This document shows positions 1 to 10,237 of a stretch of 64,000 nucleotides of DNA, in pieces. The notes under the pieces were generated by a model, which made no database searches, was not told where the DNA came from, and worked only from the letters and a program-made list of their open reading frames with translations. Numbering within the stretch: the stretch's first letter is position 1; the number at the start of each line of letters is the position of its first letter. Both the position numbers and the translations under genes were made by a program. The stretch comes from Toxorhynchites rutilus septentrionalis (taxonomy: Eukaryota > Arthropoda > Insecta > Diptera > Culicidae), in contig NC_073745.1 of assembly GCF_029784135.1 (NCBI RefSeq), positions 242,387,946-242,451,945 on the forward strand, given 5' to 3'.

Positions 1-1285
1 GAACATTTTGTATAGGGTAACTTTTTGAAATTTTAGGGTCGATTTTTTCCCATACATTCATTTTCACCCTAGCCTTTATATTCAGTACCGACCTTGCGGA
101 GCTAGTTTCTGTTTTTTTGTCTTGGTTTATTTATTGTCTTGGAACAGAATCAAAATATATTAGGTTTAGATTACAATCAAATTGGTTCGCATATCCTAAA
201 GCTTCAAGTTCAGCGCATCCAGGTGCTCAAACATTTCTGCAAGATAATCTGGATGCCTTCCTCGTTAAAATATGCAAGATTTTTTTTTATTTTCAAATCA
301 TTTCGAACTAGTTCTTCAATTCTTAAAGATGGGTGTCTGCGTATGGCAATGTAGAAGGGAAGGGCCTTGCATCTGAACCCATTTCGTTGCATGATTCCTT
401 GAGGAAGCTTGGATATATTGACGAATTTATGCAAAGCTAAATCAGCTCATGCGACATCTACATTAGAGCTCAGAACTACAAAAGTGAGGGTGTTTGTTTA
501 TTTCACGTACTGGAAAGCAAGATTCGGTGGTGATTATTCATTTTATTTCAATTTAGATTCATTTCAGCCATTGAATGTCGTCAGTATATGGTAAGAAAGT
601 TAGAGTTTTGTATATTTATGATGGTTTCAACACGCGATTTGACCAAAGTCATAGATAATCTTCGAAAATTTTAAGTTTGATGATGCATACCGGTTATTGA
701 TACTATGGATAATTGCGATGAAATCGATATCATATCAAATTGGCTGATATAATTAATTATGTAGTGGCCGATACCAGAAGGATTTGCAGTATTTTCAGCA
801 CAAAACTCCCTATTCATCGTTTACTTAGTTGAAAAAAATTACTTATAACAAGCCATTCCTCATAATATACATAGCACATTGTAATATATATAGCAAATGA
901 TGATTTTCTAACCTTTTCAGCGTGGAAAGACTACATGAAACCGGGAAATTTGAAGATAAATTCAGATTTTTCTAGAACATTTGAACGAATTTCATACCAA
1001 AAAAACAAAACATCCTCATTTTACTCGCTGCGCCATCTGGTTGTAAATCCAACGTAAATTCGTCAATACAAGTATTCAGAGCTTCAAATCTGATGTACCG
1101 TAAACCGGGGGCAAATTTATCACTATTTTCAGAAAAATGTGAATGGTTAGACACTCCACCATTCATTCCTTTGAGGGGGAGCTGCCATACAAATGAAACA
1201 CAAATTTCTGTATAACTCGAAAACTAATCAAGCAAATGGAGCCGAGTTCGGCATGTGAAGGTTCTAGGGGGCTCGAAACTTTCGT
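1..1285. other. AT-rich stretch without a recognised gene
   Basis: All reading frames here are short (at most about 75 codons) and none resembles a known protein. The segment around 1160-1290 (small G-rich patches, a stretch reading like 'gggagctgccatac') has the look of dispersed mosquito repeat DNA, but there is no second copy in the window to prove it. Confidence 0.5.
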
Positions 1286-1392
1286 ATGGTAGATAGACAC
1301 TCCTCCCCTCTCTCTGAAGAAGAGGGAGCTGATAGTGTGATAAAACGCACTTCTATATCTTCTTCTATCTATATAAACAAATGGATCACCAA

Positions 1393-1905
1393 ATGGTTTA
1401 GATTTTGTTTACGCCCGAAAATCAATCGCTCAATCAGAGCATTTACGCCTGGCAAGCACGATTCAAATTCTACAATTTTCTTCAAATTACCGAATGGAAT
1501 GCTCGATAATTCCAATTCATTTTTCATCGATTTTAGTGTTAACGTATGTATTCAAAAAAATGGACTAATTTTGGATGGCGATGAAAGATAATTTATAGAA
1601 ACAAATTTTCTTAAATCTTACGTTTATTAAGTCTACAACAAAAATGATTCAAGGCTGTTGATTCGCAGCACCAGCACTGTCAAGCAACATCCTGAGGCAC
1701 TTTGTGTCCGTCAGATATAGCCGATCTGGTATTTACAATATCATCTCGTTGCCGCTCCTTAAGCCGGGAGATCGAAGCAACTGGCCAAACGGTGGAAAAG
1801 AATCCGGCCAAAATGGACATTTTTATGCGGAAGCGTCAGACGAGACCAGCTGTATCTGAGCAGTAGGCAATCAACCAGAAGAAGTAGCTTGAGGTGCTAA
1901 GAAGT
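1393..1905 (+). pseudogene. Partial copy of a DD37E-like transposon (N-terminal part)
   Basis: This block is a near-duplicate of 38806-39365: both run from the same 'tttagattttgtttacgccc' start, through the same AT-rich leader, into a stretch that reads (with stops) as the N-terminal part of a Tc1/mariner-superfamily transposase ending near residues QQATTQKE in the better copy. This copy lacks about 45 bp present in the other just before 'catcctgaggcac' and stops where a different repeat begins (1908). No catalytic part is present. It is a dead fragment of the element annotated at 38655-41443. Confidence 0.7.
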
Positions 1906-1907
1906 TC

Positions 1908-2114
1908 CAGTTTCATGAATTCAAACTGTTTAGAAAATAGTGAACTGTAATGTATAGCATATCGAACAAATCTTAGAGAATTTCTGATTCGATTGGTATG
2001 CAAATCATGAGAATTCGTTCACAGTGAAAATAGTTATTAACGTTAACTTTATTTCATAAAAACGTGACCTGTTTTCCGATTTGGCACCCTTCCTGAAAGA
2101 CGTAGTTCTACGTC
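1908..2114 (+). repeat. Dispersed repeat family Y, copy 1, ending in a GACGTAG/CTACGTC palindrome
   Basis: About 200 bp shared with 14118-14334 (same strand), 18290-18490 (opposite strand) and, in part, 49745-49870. Shared landmarks in order are 'tttcatgaatt', 'aatgtatagcatatc', 'gattcgattggtatg', 'aaaacgtgacctgtt' and 'tttggcaccctt', then the palindrome GACGTAG-TT-CTACGTC at 2099-2114. No protein is encoded. It looks like one end of a non-autonomous DNA element; the class is not established. Confidence 0.7.
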
Positions 2115-2530
2115 AAAAAGTGTAAGTGTAAGACTGAAGAACCTGAAGAGCGAAACCAACAAACAACCACAATTACAGGTTTCTAAAGCGAAGCAATATG
2201 AGCTATTGGTTTGAAAGAAAGATGACCCACTGAGTTGTCTGGTATAATTTTCTTCGCGATTTTTTTTGGAAGTCATCTAGATGCTCAATGCAGAATGGAT
2301 AAGGATTTGGGAATATTTTTCTAATACATTAGTGACTTAGCTGGAATATGAACAAGGACGAAAGTGAGTTTAAAATCGTAAGTGAAAATTAACTGCACTC
2401 TTCTTTGGGTAATCATTTTCTTAATAAGCAAAGTCAGCATTCACAGAAGAATTAGATGACTAGATATTAGTGCCTGCTGTCTATTTTGTCTTTTGAATAC
2501 AAACCCAATTAATTTATTTCCTTGATTTTT

Positions 2531-2546
2531 GACGTAGGACTACGTC
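2531..2546. repeat. Palindromic motif GACGTAG-GA-CTACGTC
   Basis: A 16-bp palindrome of the same form as those ending the Y repeats (2099-2114, 18290-18305) and found again at 51539-51554 with one change. Here it is followed by a different sequence (cttTCATTTCTATACCGGGG), so it may mark the end of a related but distinct element. Confidence 0.5.
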
Positions 2547-2813
2547 TTTCATTTCTATACCGGGGTGTAAAATCAAAGTTTCGAAAACGAAAGCGTTACG
2601 CCGGAGACCGAGATTTTGAGTGTTAATAGCTCCTAAACAACTGAACGAAATGGTATGATAAACACTTCATTCGAAAGATAAAATGTCTACACGTTCTATA
2701 CTTGTTACTTTCTGATCCAAAAACTTGTTTCAATAGTCTTAAATTTGCTTTCAAAATAGGTTATTGAAATCACCAATCGGTATATAAGCGAGCGCCGCTC
2801 GGAAATCCACGGT

Positions 2814-2876
2814 TAGAGGCGAATGAACTGCAAAGTTTAAAGCCTCTTAAAAACAAAGAAAGAAGAAAGAAGAAAT
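2814..2876 (+). repeat. SINE-like 3' tail with hairpin and GAAA-rich end
   Basis: The sequence 'agaggcgaatgaactgcaa', which has a GAGGC...GCCTC hairpin, is followed by 'ttaaaaacaaag' and a simple repeat. The same block recurs at 18591-18650 with an (AATC)n tail instead of the (GAAA)n-like tail here. Identical body plus different simple-repeat tails is typical of the 3' ends of retroposed SINE or LINE copies. Confidence 0.55.
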
Positions 2877-3120
2877 CCACTCAGTTCTAATTGAACAGCG
2901 ATTGGAGCATGTTGTCGTTGTTGTGGTGAAGCTCTTCATTTATCATGAAAGCGCGGATGAACGGTGTCACCAAGAGCCTGTTTGTGCACCTTAGGCCAGA
3001 AGGGAATCCATCAGGAGGAGAGTGATGCTACAAACGGTTCCCCGGGAAGATCTCGAAGCAGCCGCTACACACACACATACACGCACGGAATTCTTTCCGT
3101 TTGGATCGAGAAAGATCCGG

Positions 3121-3413
3121 AAAATAATCTGCCAGTTCCTCTAGGAATTTAAAAATACATTCATGTGAAAGAGTTTATTTGAATGTTTTCTATCCATGTA
3201 ACACTGTGACCAAATATGTTTCAATCAAGTGCTATTAACAGATGGTTATCGAGTTAGGATTAACCACTGGTGGGCTTCCAGTATCGAGAAAATGTGGAAA
3301 TATCTAATCGTTACTGAAAATAATCTGCCAGTTCCTCTGGGAATTTAAAATTACATTCATATGAAAGAGTTTATTTTAATGTTTTCTATCCATGTAACAC
3401 TGTGCCCAAATAC
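3121..3413 (+). repeat. Direct repeat of about 97 bp, offset 196 bp
   Basis: A block beginning 'aaaataatctgccagttcct' and ending near 'gtaacactgtg' occurs at 3121-3218 and again at 3317-3413. The two copies differ at only a few positions. The spacer between them (3219-3316) is not repeated. No coding potential was seen. Confidence 0.75.
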
Positions 3414-3695
3414 ATTAGGTTTTGTGATTTTTCAATCAATCGCAATCAACAGGATAGCTTCTGAAGATTATTCTTCCCCATCAGTAGGATATTTCCGTAT
3501 CCAATATTGGATGCATAAAACCTTGTGCCTCCAACGTAACGCTCTCGTTTTCGAAGTTCTCCAAATATTCATTCATTCAGAATGAATTCAGATTCAACTT
3601 CATACAAATGATCTCTAAATCAACGATAGTCCTACGTCACCCTTGCGGTTATACCATAGATATAACCCTCTTCCTGTTTTTGAATAGAAGAATTG

Positions 3696-4069
3696 AATGT
3701 CCACGTAGACAACAGGGGGATGGGCATAATCAATTTCCACGCTTGTCCAAGGACGGGGATGGGGGAGTCTAAAATCGTGCTTTTTCTGTCCACGTGGTTT
3801 GTGGACAACCCCTTAAAAAGGGTTAAACTCCATTACCGAGAAATTACATCCGTACATTATCGGCACTCGCGTTTGTTTTGATTGATATTTTGACTTTTGA
3901 CATATCATGGTGGGTTCGATGTGATGAAAAACGTCTAAAATAACAAATACTAAGGGGCTGTCCACATACCACGTGGACAGAAAAAGCACGATTTTAGACT
4001 CCCCCCTCCCCCTCCGTGGACAAGCGTGGACATTTTCATACCCCTCCCCCTGTTGTCCTCGTGGACATT
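3696..4069. mobile_element. Foldback element with ~118-bp arms (CCACGTGG family)
   Basis: Left arm 3696-3816 and right arm 3950-4069 are inverted copies. They share 'gtggacaaccccttaa'/'ttaaggggctgtccac' inside, 'ctaaaatcgtgctttttctg' in the middle and 'aatgtccacg' outside. The 130-bp centre has no ORF. A single related arm lies at 6512-6626. The arm has repeat-like ends on both sides, so this may be two head-to-head copies of one 115-120 bp unit rather than one transposon. Confidence 0.75.
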
Positions 4070-4099
4070 TTTTCTTATTTTATTAGAATAATTGAGGAA

Positions 4100-4780
4100 T
4101 TAAGTGAATTACACGCAAATCGAATTTACATTATATTCAAGTTTATTTTGTTACAAATCTTACTAGTTGTACCCTGTCACTGTCACATATAAAGGCTATC
4201 TGGTTTGCCAACACAGAAACGCGTGATATACAGTTGAACAATACGAATCCGAATATGAAGCACAGAATTCCAAAAATTGATCTTGGGCAACATATTCAAT
4301 ACAAGAAAGTTAATTTACGTTCACAACTTTATTCCAAATTATGCTTATTCCAATTGGAAATTTTAAAACTTGTTGGCAGTAGCAGCAACAATCCTTGAAG
4401 TGTTTTGTATATTGTGTCATAATATGAGCTCCATCAGTGCCGAACTTTCCGAGTATTTGAAGCGCACACAAACAAACAGAACAATTCCATATGCATAGAA
4501 TATTTTTTATTCAGAAAAAAGAATTTCAAGAATAGAAAAGATAAAGTAGGAAACATGCACTAATATCTATAGATCTGCACTTAACAAACGATTGAGAAGT
4601 AAAGGGTCGAAATTTTTAAACGATTTCGGAACGCTATAGTTTCGATATCAATGATGACATGAAGATACAAAATACAACATTTTCAAGCTACAAATTTCTA
4701 GTTTAGGGTTATCGTACATACATATTTTAAGTTTAATATGTGCATGGGTTGTAGACAAAAGACATTACAAGAAAAAAAAT
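4100..4780. other. Intergenic stretch without recognised content
   Basis: No reading frame, splice-site pattern or internal repeat that I can support. Confidence 0.4.
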
Positions 4781-4783
4781 AAA

Positions 4784-5064
4784 GGTGCACCCGTGGCCGA
4801 GTGGTTAACGTCTCACATAATCATGCCAGGTGTTCGGGTTCGTTTCCCTTCTGGCCGGGGGATTTTTCGTCAAAGAAATTTCCTTCGATTTGCACTGTGG
4901 TCACGCGTATTCTAGAGCTTGCCCCTCGGAATACATTCAAGGCGTGTTATTTGGCTTAAGAAATCTCAATGAAGTATTAATAAATGACGCTAGTTAATGC
5001 ATACGTTGAGACGGCAAAAGTTACACAGGGAACGTTAACGCCATTTAAGAAGAAGAAGAAAAAA
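4784..5064 (+). mobile_element. Feilai-type tRNA-derived SINE, copy 1
   Basis: The 5' head is tRNA-like: a box A-like 'tggccgagtggttaacgtc' and a box B-like 'gttcgggttcgtttccc', i.e. an internal RNA polymerase III promoter. The tRNA-unrelated body contains 'cactgtggtcacgcgtattc' and 'gaatacattcaaggcgtgtt', and the 3' end is an AAG-rich tail. The same layout recurs at 6779-7287 and, on the minus strand, at 30491-30683. Both flanks are A-rich ('aaaaaataaa'), so a target duplication is possible but not diagnostic. Assignment to Feilai rests on the known Aedes family; it is not a functional tRNA gene. Confidence 0.85.
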
Positions 5065-6510
5065 TAAAACGTTTTTGGTTTATTTTCAAAGTTTGTATAG
5101 ATTTTAAAAATATATTCCCAATAATAATTTCATTTCGTTTCCATTTGATTCATAGAAAGTTTCAGTAGAACCTTTTCCTACAGAAGTATTCTCTATTGAA
5201 TGAAAAATTATCCTTTAATTTTGATTAAGGAATATTCAATGAAATAATGAACGCACAGCAAATCGATGGTCGAAACAGGCCACTGACCACCACAAACTTG
5301 AAAATATTCTATGCAAGGACCAGTGTTTGCTTCGACGAATGCATTATTTTATAAGTTACAGCGTTTCAAAAATCACTCAAAACTCACTTTCGATGTCGCA
5401 GTGCTCGCGGGGAAAAACTACATAAGAAATATTTTATTACTATTGATTTTATACTAATCTTGCCCTTATTTTTTTGCTCTTTAGTTTCTTTCAAATTCCA
5501 TTTCTATTGTTTTGGTTTTCCTCCGCTCAAATCCGTTTTAAAACATTACTTATGAAATTCGAATAGTTTACAAGAGAACAATTCAATGCCAAATTAATTA
5601 ATTACGCGATACTCTCCATTTAAAAAAAAAAGTTTCATTTTCCAAAAAATCATAGCTCTGAAACCTGCTGCCCGATTGAAACAAGTTTTTGAGAAATCAG
5701 TCAAATTAGTGGAAGATTTGTGGCGAATGGAATGGAATAGTGGATGAAAATTCTTGTGCTTCCAAGGAAGGAATTGAAGAGAATTGAATAAAAATCCATA
5801 AAAACACAACACTAAGTTCAACAACTCTGTCCTAGTTGAGAATTGACCATATTGGAGAGGGTTTTTTTTCGTCAAATGCTAACCTCTATAATTTCCTGAA
5901 ATAGTCCGAATCAGCTACCTAATTCCATATATATTTTTATTGGAATACTGGCTCATTTGTTTTAAATTTGACGACTAAAAGTGAGTGGACAATCTCATAC
6001 AAATGTAAATATTGATTCGTAGTAATTGACGAATAAAAGTACTTTGAAAAATTGATTTTACACGCAATTCTGCAGGGAAAACTATACAGACATTATTATC
6101 CTAAGACTAACTGTTCTCGAGATATAACAATAGGTATAAAAAATTATATTTGATGAAAAACCATTTACTCATATCATGAGACCTCAACCATTATGGTACT
6201 TATTGTTTAATTTTTATAGTTTTGGGCTATGAGGATCTATGCATACCCCGTAACTAGAAAAGTTCAATCATAGGAAATAGTTTGGTTATTTACACGTGTT
6301 AACGTGAGGTATTTTTAAAATACTGAAAAAGTTCAATGATTTGAGAAAAAATATATATACGTCCCAGTCAGCACTCTCAGACGGCTAAAACCGTTTATTG
6401 ATAAATACAGAGAGACTTTTGAAATTCTTAATGTGTAACAGATTTTATTTAATTTTGATTCTACAGGTGATTTAAGAAAATATAAATTTATTTAAGAAAA
6501 AAATTATTCT
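5065..6510. other. AT-rich stretch without a recognised gene
   Basis: Only short frames in every direction and no repeat shared with other parts of the window that I could identify. Confidence 0.4.
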
Positions 6511-6511
6511 T

Positions 6512-6626
6512 CCTGTCCACGTGGACTCAGTCTACACCTCCTCCCACCTCTCCGTGGACAAGCGTGGACATTTTATTACCCCCTACCCCCCCTAAAGTTG
6601 TCCACGTGGTATGTGGACAGCCCCTA
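6512..6626 (-). repeat. Single unit of the CCACGTGG repeat
   Basis: It shares 'gtggacaagcgtggacattt' and the terminal 'ccacgtggtatgtggacagc' with the right arm of the foldback at 3696-4069. Only one arm is present, showing that the ~115-bp unit occurs alone as well as in inverted pairs. Confidence 0.7.
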
Positions 6627-6778
6627 ACATGTACAGTATTCATAAACATAATTTATCAGAGTTTTCTAGTAGAACTCAACGGGTGCTGATCTTACCCCCC
6701 AGTTCCCTTACCATTTAGATTTCTCTAATTCCCAAATTCTCAATTTCATAATTTTTATGGTATCGCTAACCAGTCACC

Positions 6779-7287
6779 GGTGTGACCGTGGCCGAGTGGG
6801 TAGCGTCATATCTAACATGCCGTGGGTTCGGGTTCGATTCCCGTTCTGGTCGGGGATATATTTCGTGGAAGAAATTTCCTCCGACTTGCACTGTGGTCAC
6901 GCGTATTCTAGAGCTTGACACTCAGAATACATTCGAGGCGTGTTAAGTGCGATTCGCATACAACATCTACGTCACGTTCACGTTCCGTCCCATCACGTTG
7001 CGTCAATTGTTCTTCCAAGCAGTTCTTATGCAAACATTCACATACACCGACAATGGCAACTTCGATTTGCCGTTGCTGGTGTATGTGAATGTTTCAATAG
7101 GAAATGCATGGCAGGATAATTGACGCACCGTTACGTGACGGAACGTGAACGTGACGTGGATATTGTATGTGAATCGCGCTTTATTTGGCATAGAAATCTT
7201 AACTAAGTACTAATAAAAATGACGCAAGTAATACTATGTTGGGACGGCGAAGTTCCTCTAGAAACGTTAGGGTCATTTAAAAAGAAG
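6779..7287 (+). mobile_element. Feilai-type SINE, copy 2, interrupted by a MITE
   Basis: The tRNA-like head (box A 'tggccgagtgggtagcgtc', box B 'ggttcgattcccg') and body match copy 1 at 4784. The SINE is flanked by an 11-bp direct repeat with one mismatch, 'aaccagtcacc' at 6768-6778 and 'aaccagtcgcc' at 7288-7298, as expected for target-site duplication by retroposition. The body is split after 'ggcgtgtta' by a 235-bp element (6946-7180); the SINE resumes at 'tttggcatagaaatc'. Without the insert the SINE would be about 270 bp. Confidence 0.9.
6946..7180. mobile_element. 235-bp foldback MITE with TTA target duplication, inside Feilai copy 2
   Basis: The termini form an imperfect inverted repeat of about 44 bp ('agtgcgattcgcat' at the left, 'gaatcgcgct' at the right), and the interior also folds back ('attcacatacacc' against 'ggtgtatgtgaat'). 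It is flanked by TTA at 6943-6945 and 7181-7183. Comparison with Feilai copy 1, which reads straight through 'gtgttatttggc', proves the boundaries and the single TTA of the empty site. A 3-bp TTA/TAA duplication is typical of PIF/Harbinger elements. There is no coding capacity. Confidence 0.9.
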
Positions 7288-7369
7288 AACCAGTCGCCAA
7301 CGGTTATTATTCATAATTTCTTAACCATAATTTAAACGACAGTGTTCCGTTCAAAATGCAGCTCAAAGG

Positions 7370-7375
7370 TTTATT
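7370..7375 (-). terminator. Poly(A) signal AATAAA for cactin
   Basis: AATAAA on the minus strand, 60 bp beyond the stop codon of the cactin reading frame (stop at 7437-7435). Confidence 0.6.
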
Positions 7376-7434
7376 AGCTAATCTTATCTAACATCTTCAG
7401 TACACATACACAGAACGATAAAATGACACACTTT

Positions 7435-9138
7435 TTACCGCCTGTAACGGTACCGCTTGAAGTGGAACCACAATTGGAAAATATTATTATGAAACTGGCA
7501 ACGGAATCCTCGTTTGTAACTGAATTCCCACTCGCGGTTGACAATTTTAAAAGCAATATCCTCATACGGTGGCCCAGCATGGAAACGCAACGTCGCGAAG
7601 TCCATATTATCCGAGCAAGGTGTCAGGAAGTACTGCGGTGTTGCATTTTTGTTGATCAGATCCGGATAGAATATGTTGAATTTGTAGCCCTGTACGATTT
7701 TCGGCGGAGGATTATCCATATCGTAGTGAGTTTGATTGTATTTATTCCACTCGAATCCGGTGTGAACTCTGTTGAAATATCTGGGTTTCCGCGGTCTGTA
7801 TTTATCGGACCAGAGATAGATTTGAGAATCGACCCGCGTTTCCACTGAAAATTCAGCTTCGTCGTCATTCATGCCACGTTTGGCTTCCTTGCGTAGAACA
7901 ATCTCCTCTTTCGAGAAGGATTCGTCTTCCTGATTAATGCCGAGCACTTTTTGTCGCAACAGATCCAACTCTTCTTCGTCCTTTTCCGCGGAGATTATTT
8001 CTATTCCAGACTCGAGATCACATTCCGAAATGTATTTGGGCTCGTAGCCGGCTTTTTTATACAGCTCAAAACATTCGGTAAGCAAATCATTTTCATAATT
8101 CTCCTCTTTTGTTTGTTCCGATTCCGATTGACTGCTACCATCTTTTGATGATTCATCCGCAGGTTCCAAATTGTTTGAGATCGATGTCCCAGATCCGCTT
8201 GGGCCAGCTTCAAGCTCAGATTCTTCTGTTTTTACGCTAATTTCTTGTTCCTTCTTAAGCAGCTCTAGTTTATTACGAAGATTCTCCTGATGACGGTCCC
8301 TGAGTCTAGCTCGAGCCATATGAGCTTTCAACTGAGACAATAAACTTTCCCAGTAGCCGATATCTAGGCCATCCTGCCGGCTATCGATTTTATCTTCAAT
8401 TTTTTTCTTCAATTCCTCTAACTGTGAGGAATTCTTGCCCTTGAAAATCTGCGTCACATCTTTGGCAACACTCTGATGGATGCCTTCTCTCCTTCCTGGA
8501 GCCATTCGTTGCTTTTCTGCCTCGATTTTTCTTAACTTTTGCAATTCATCCTCAACAATGATTGTCAAATCGTTCCAATAATCGGAATTCTGTCCCTTTT
8601 CCAGTTCGTTGTAAACTCTGATGTCGGCCAACAAATCCTCAAAATCATCCAAGCTAAGCCCATTCAGATACGTGTATGGCTCGTGCATTTGCATCTCGAT
8701 GGACTCTTCGAGATTTTGCTCCGATATATATTGGGCCAGCAGATCAATTGGCTTCGCCCGACCATCCTGAATTCGAATCTTGCTTCTCAGCTTCGCTTGC
8801 TCCAGATGAAAGGTTTCCTCCTGCCGTTGCCACTCATCGAATTGGTTTGCCTCCTTCGAGCGCTGCATCAGGTACAAATCGTCCTCCCGCTGTTGGCGCT
8901 GATGTTCGCGCTCCAGTCGCCTCTTCTTAAGCTTCTCCAGTTCGATAACATTTTCCTGTTGTTTTCTGCGATTGAGCACTTCGAGCTCCTTCCGGGAGAG
9001 GTCATTTAAGCCTTGTTTTTCTAGCTTCTTTCGCCACACAAACGGTGTGGACTTGAACTGTTCCGGATCATCCCACATTTTGTGCGTGATTTCACTGGTA
9101 ATAGATAGTATGAAAAGCACAGTTTTAATAAAATTCAC
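7435..9138 (-). CDS. Cactin homologue (N-terminal part divergent or missing)
   Basis: Cactin is a conserved eukaryotic nuclear protein linked to pre-mRNA splicing and, in flies, to Rel/cactus signalling. The family's two conserved parts are present. A charged middle domain near residues 75-290 carries LRSKIRIQDGRAKPIDLLAQ, MHEPYTYLNGL, GYWESLL and AHMARARLRDRHQ. The C-terminal domain occupies the last ~125 residues (DKYRPRKPRYFNRVHTGF, WNKYNQTHYD, GYKFNIFYPDL, LRFHAGPPYEDIAF, ending FQLWFHFKRYRYRR). Residues 40-120 are a Glu/Arg/Gln-rich coiled coil; residues ~300-360 are acidic and Ser-rich. The frame has 567 codons, shorter than full cactins, which have an RS-rich N-terminus of some 150-200 residues. 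Similarity begins only near FVWRKKLEKQG (residue ~33). The in-frame ATG at residue 21 (MWDDPEQ) may be the start, or an upstream exon may join at an AG just before it. No intron interrupts the frame. Confidence 0.9.
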   Translation of the reverse strand: MNFIKTVLFILSITSEITHKMWDDPEQFKSTPFVWRKKLEKQGLNDLSRKELEVLNRRKQQENVIELEKLKKRRLEREHQRQQREDDLYLMQRSKEANQFDEWQRQEETFHLEQAKLRSKIRIQDGRAKPIDLLAQYISEQNLEESIEMQMHEPYTYLNGLSLDDFEDLLADIRVYNELEKGQNSDYWNDLTIIVEDELQKLRKIEAEKQRMAPGRREGIHQSVAKDVTQIFKGKNSSQLEELKKKIEDKIDSRQDGLDIGYWESLLSQLKAHMARARLRDRHQENLRNKLELLKKEQEISVKTEESELEAGPSGSGTSISNNLEPADESSKDGSSQSESEQTKEENYENDLLTECFELYKKAGYEPKYISECDLESGIEIISAEKDEEELDLLRQKVLGINQEDESFSKEEIVLRKEAKRGMNDDEAEFSVETRVDSQIYLWSDKYRPRKPRYFNRVHTGFEWNKYNQTHYDMDNPPPKIVQGYKFNIFYPDLINKNATPQYFLTPCSDNMDFATLRFHAGPPYEDIAFKIVNREWEFSYKRGFRCQFHNNIFQLWFHFKRYRYRR

Positions 9139-9326
9139 GAAAAATATTCAGAAAATGCCATACCGAAACGAATGTTCAACATCAGCGGGTAAACAAAATA
9201 CATACGCTGTCACTTGTTTCTAATTGTCACACATAGAGGAACTGCGTCTTCTGTTGAGGTATCGAATCGTCTTTAAACTTGTATGGAATAATTAATACAA
9301 GTGCTTAATGCCTTGGAATTAATATA

Positions 9327-9527
9327 CAGTAAGTTACATTTAATTCGACATTTAGCTAATTGGACAGACCTGTAATGCGACACGTGCAATTGGACCTCTA
9401 ATTGGGCATTTTTGTAAACACCGAGTTCAGGGCCCAAATTATAGTCCCACATTGAAAGTTACAAGTCAAAATTGTCAATACGACACTGAGTGGTGCCTCG
9501 GCATTTCGAATTAAATGTAAATTACTG
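9327..9527. mobile_element. ~200-bp MITE with TA target duplication
   Basis: The terminal inverted repeats are about 25 bp: 'cagtaagttacatttaattc' at the left and 'gaattaaatgtaaattactg' at the right. They are bounded by TA at 9325-9326 and 9528-9529. The interior reads 'ggacagacctgtaatg' and 'cctctaattgggca'. A truncated second copy is at 47765-47827. TA duplication and lack of coding suggest a non-autonomous Tc1/mariner-type element. It lies ~190 bp upstream of the cactin reading frame and so could sit in its promoter. Confidence 0.8.
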
Positions 9528-9879
9528 TACTAATTTAAAAAAATATGAGAGAAATAACAACAACAAAAATTTAACGAATCCACGATTATGTTTTTTTTAT
9601 TTCTACACATTCACTTATTATTCACATCTTATTATTATCATGCGGAGTCAATTAAATTTGTTTTTCAAATGTATTTTGCTAAAAAAAAATTTTTGCAGTT
9701 TTTTCTCCATGCTGTCGAATATTTCTCCTATAAATGGAGCAAACGTTTTCGGGACTCGGGCTTCATTCATTTATCTTCTTCGCCGAGCTAGAATTTAAAT
9801 TAATGTAATTGTGCAATTCGTATTTTTTTTAGATCCAAAATTTAATTCTACCGTTCAGAATAATAAAAACCTCAATTAA

Positions 9880-10237
9880 TTTCTCCAATTCTTTTCAATT
9901 GATGAACACTTTTGTTTCCGAAGAGGTTTGCGTTGATCGCGTTCATGAACAACATAGATAACATTGTGCAGCCGTACCGACTTCGGACGTCCCTTCAGTC
10001 GTTCCTTTGTACTGTTGTAGTGTATGGAACACGAATAGTTCATTGATAGAAAACGGTTTGAGCAGCTGGTAGATCTTGTTTTGCCGTTTTCCCGCACTTA
10101 AAAACATGACAATTGCCACACGCTTCTCGTACAGACCGAACTTTATCTTCGCTAGGAAACAAGTACTGAAGGGACCACGAAACTTTGGGGAACATCGAAC
10201 TACACGACTGCTGTGTTACCACTTTTCTTCGCTTCAA
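9880..10237 (-). pseudogene. Relic of a Tc1/mariner-superfamily transposase N-terminus
   Basis: Minus-strand frames contain a Gly-Arg-Pro-Lys linker followed by a helix-turn-helix-like stretch (RLKGRPKSVR ... VIYVVHERDQRKPLRKQ), preceded in a second frame by a weaker upstream part (SEDKVRSVREACGN). The GRPK-type hinge between two HTH halves is typical of IS630-Tc1-mariner transposases. Frames are broken and no catalytic D is present. Confidence 0.45.

Noticed and set aside
2964..3152. GC-richer 62-codon frame upstream of the 97-bp direct repeat
   Set aside because: The region looks like part of a dispersed repeat (shared tail at 3121/3317); no known protein or splice sites.
4784..4870. tRNA-like sequence with A and B boxes (also 6779, 30683)
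   Set aside because: Each is the head of a Feilai SINE followed by a shared non-tRNA body and tail; cloverleaf folding is incomplete.
8676..8930. 84-codon GC-rich frame inside cactin
   Set aside because: Third-frame shadow of the cactin coiled-coil region.
8539..9009. 156-codon frame antisense to cactin
   Set aside because: It is the complement of well-conserved cactin coding sequence and has no recognisable domain.
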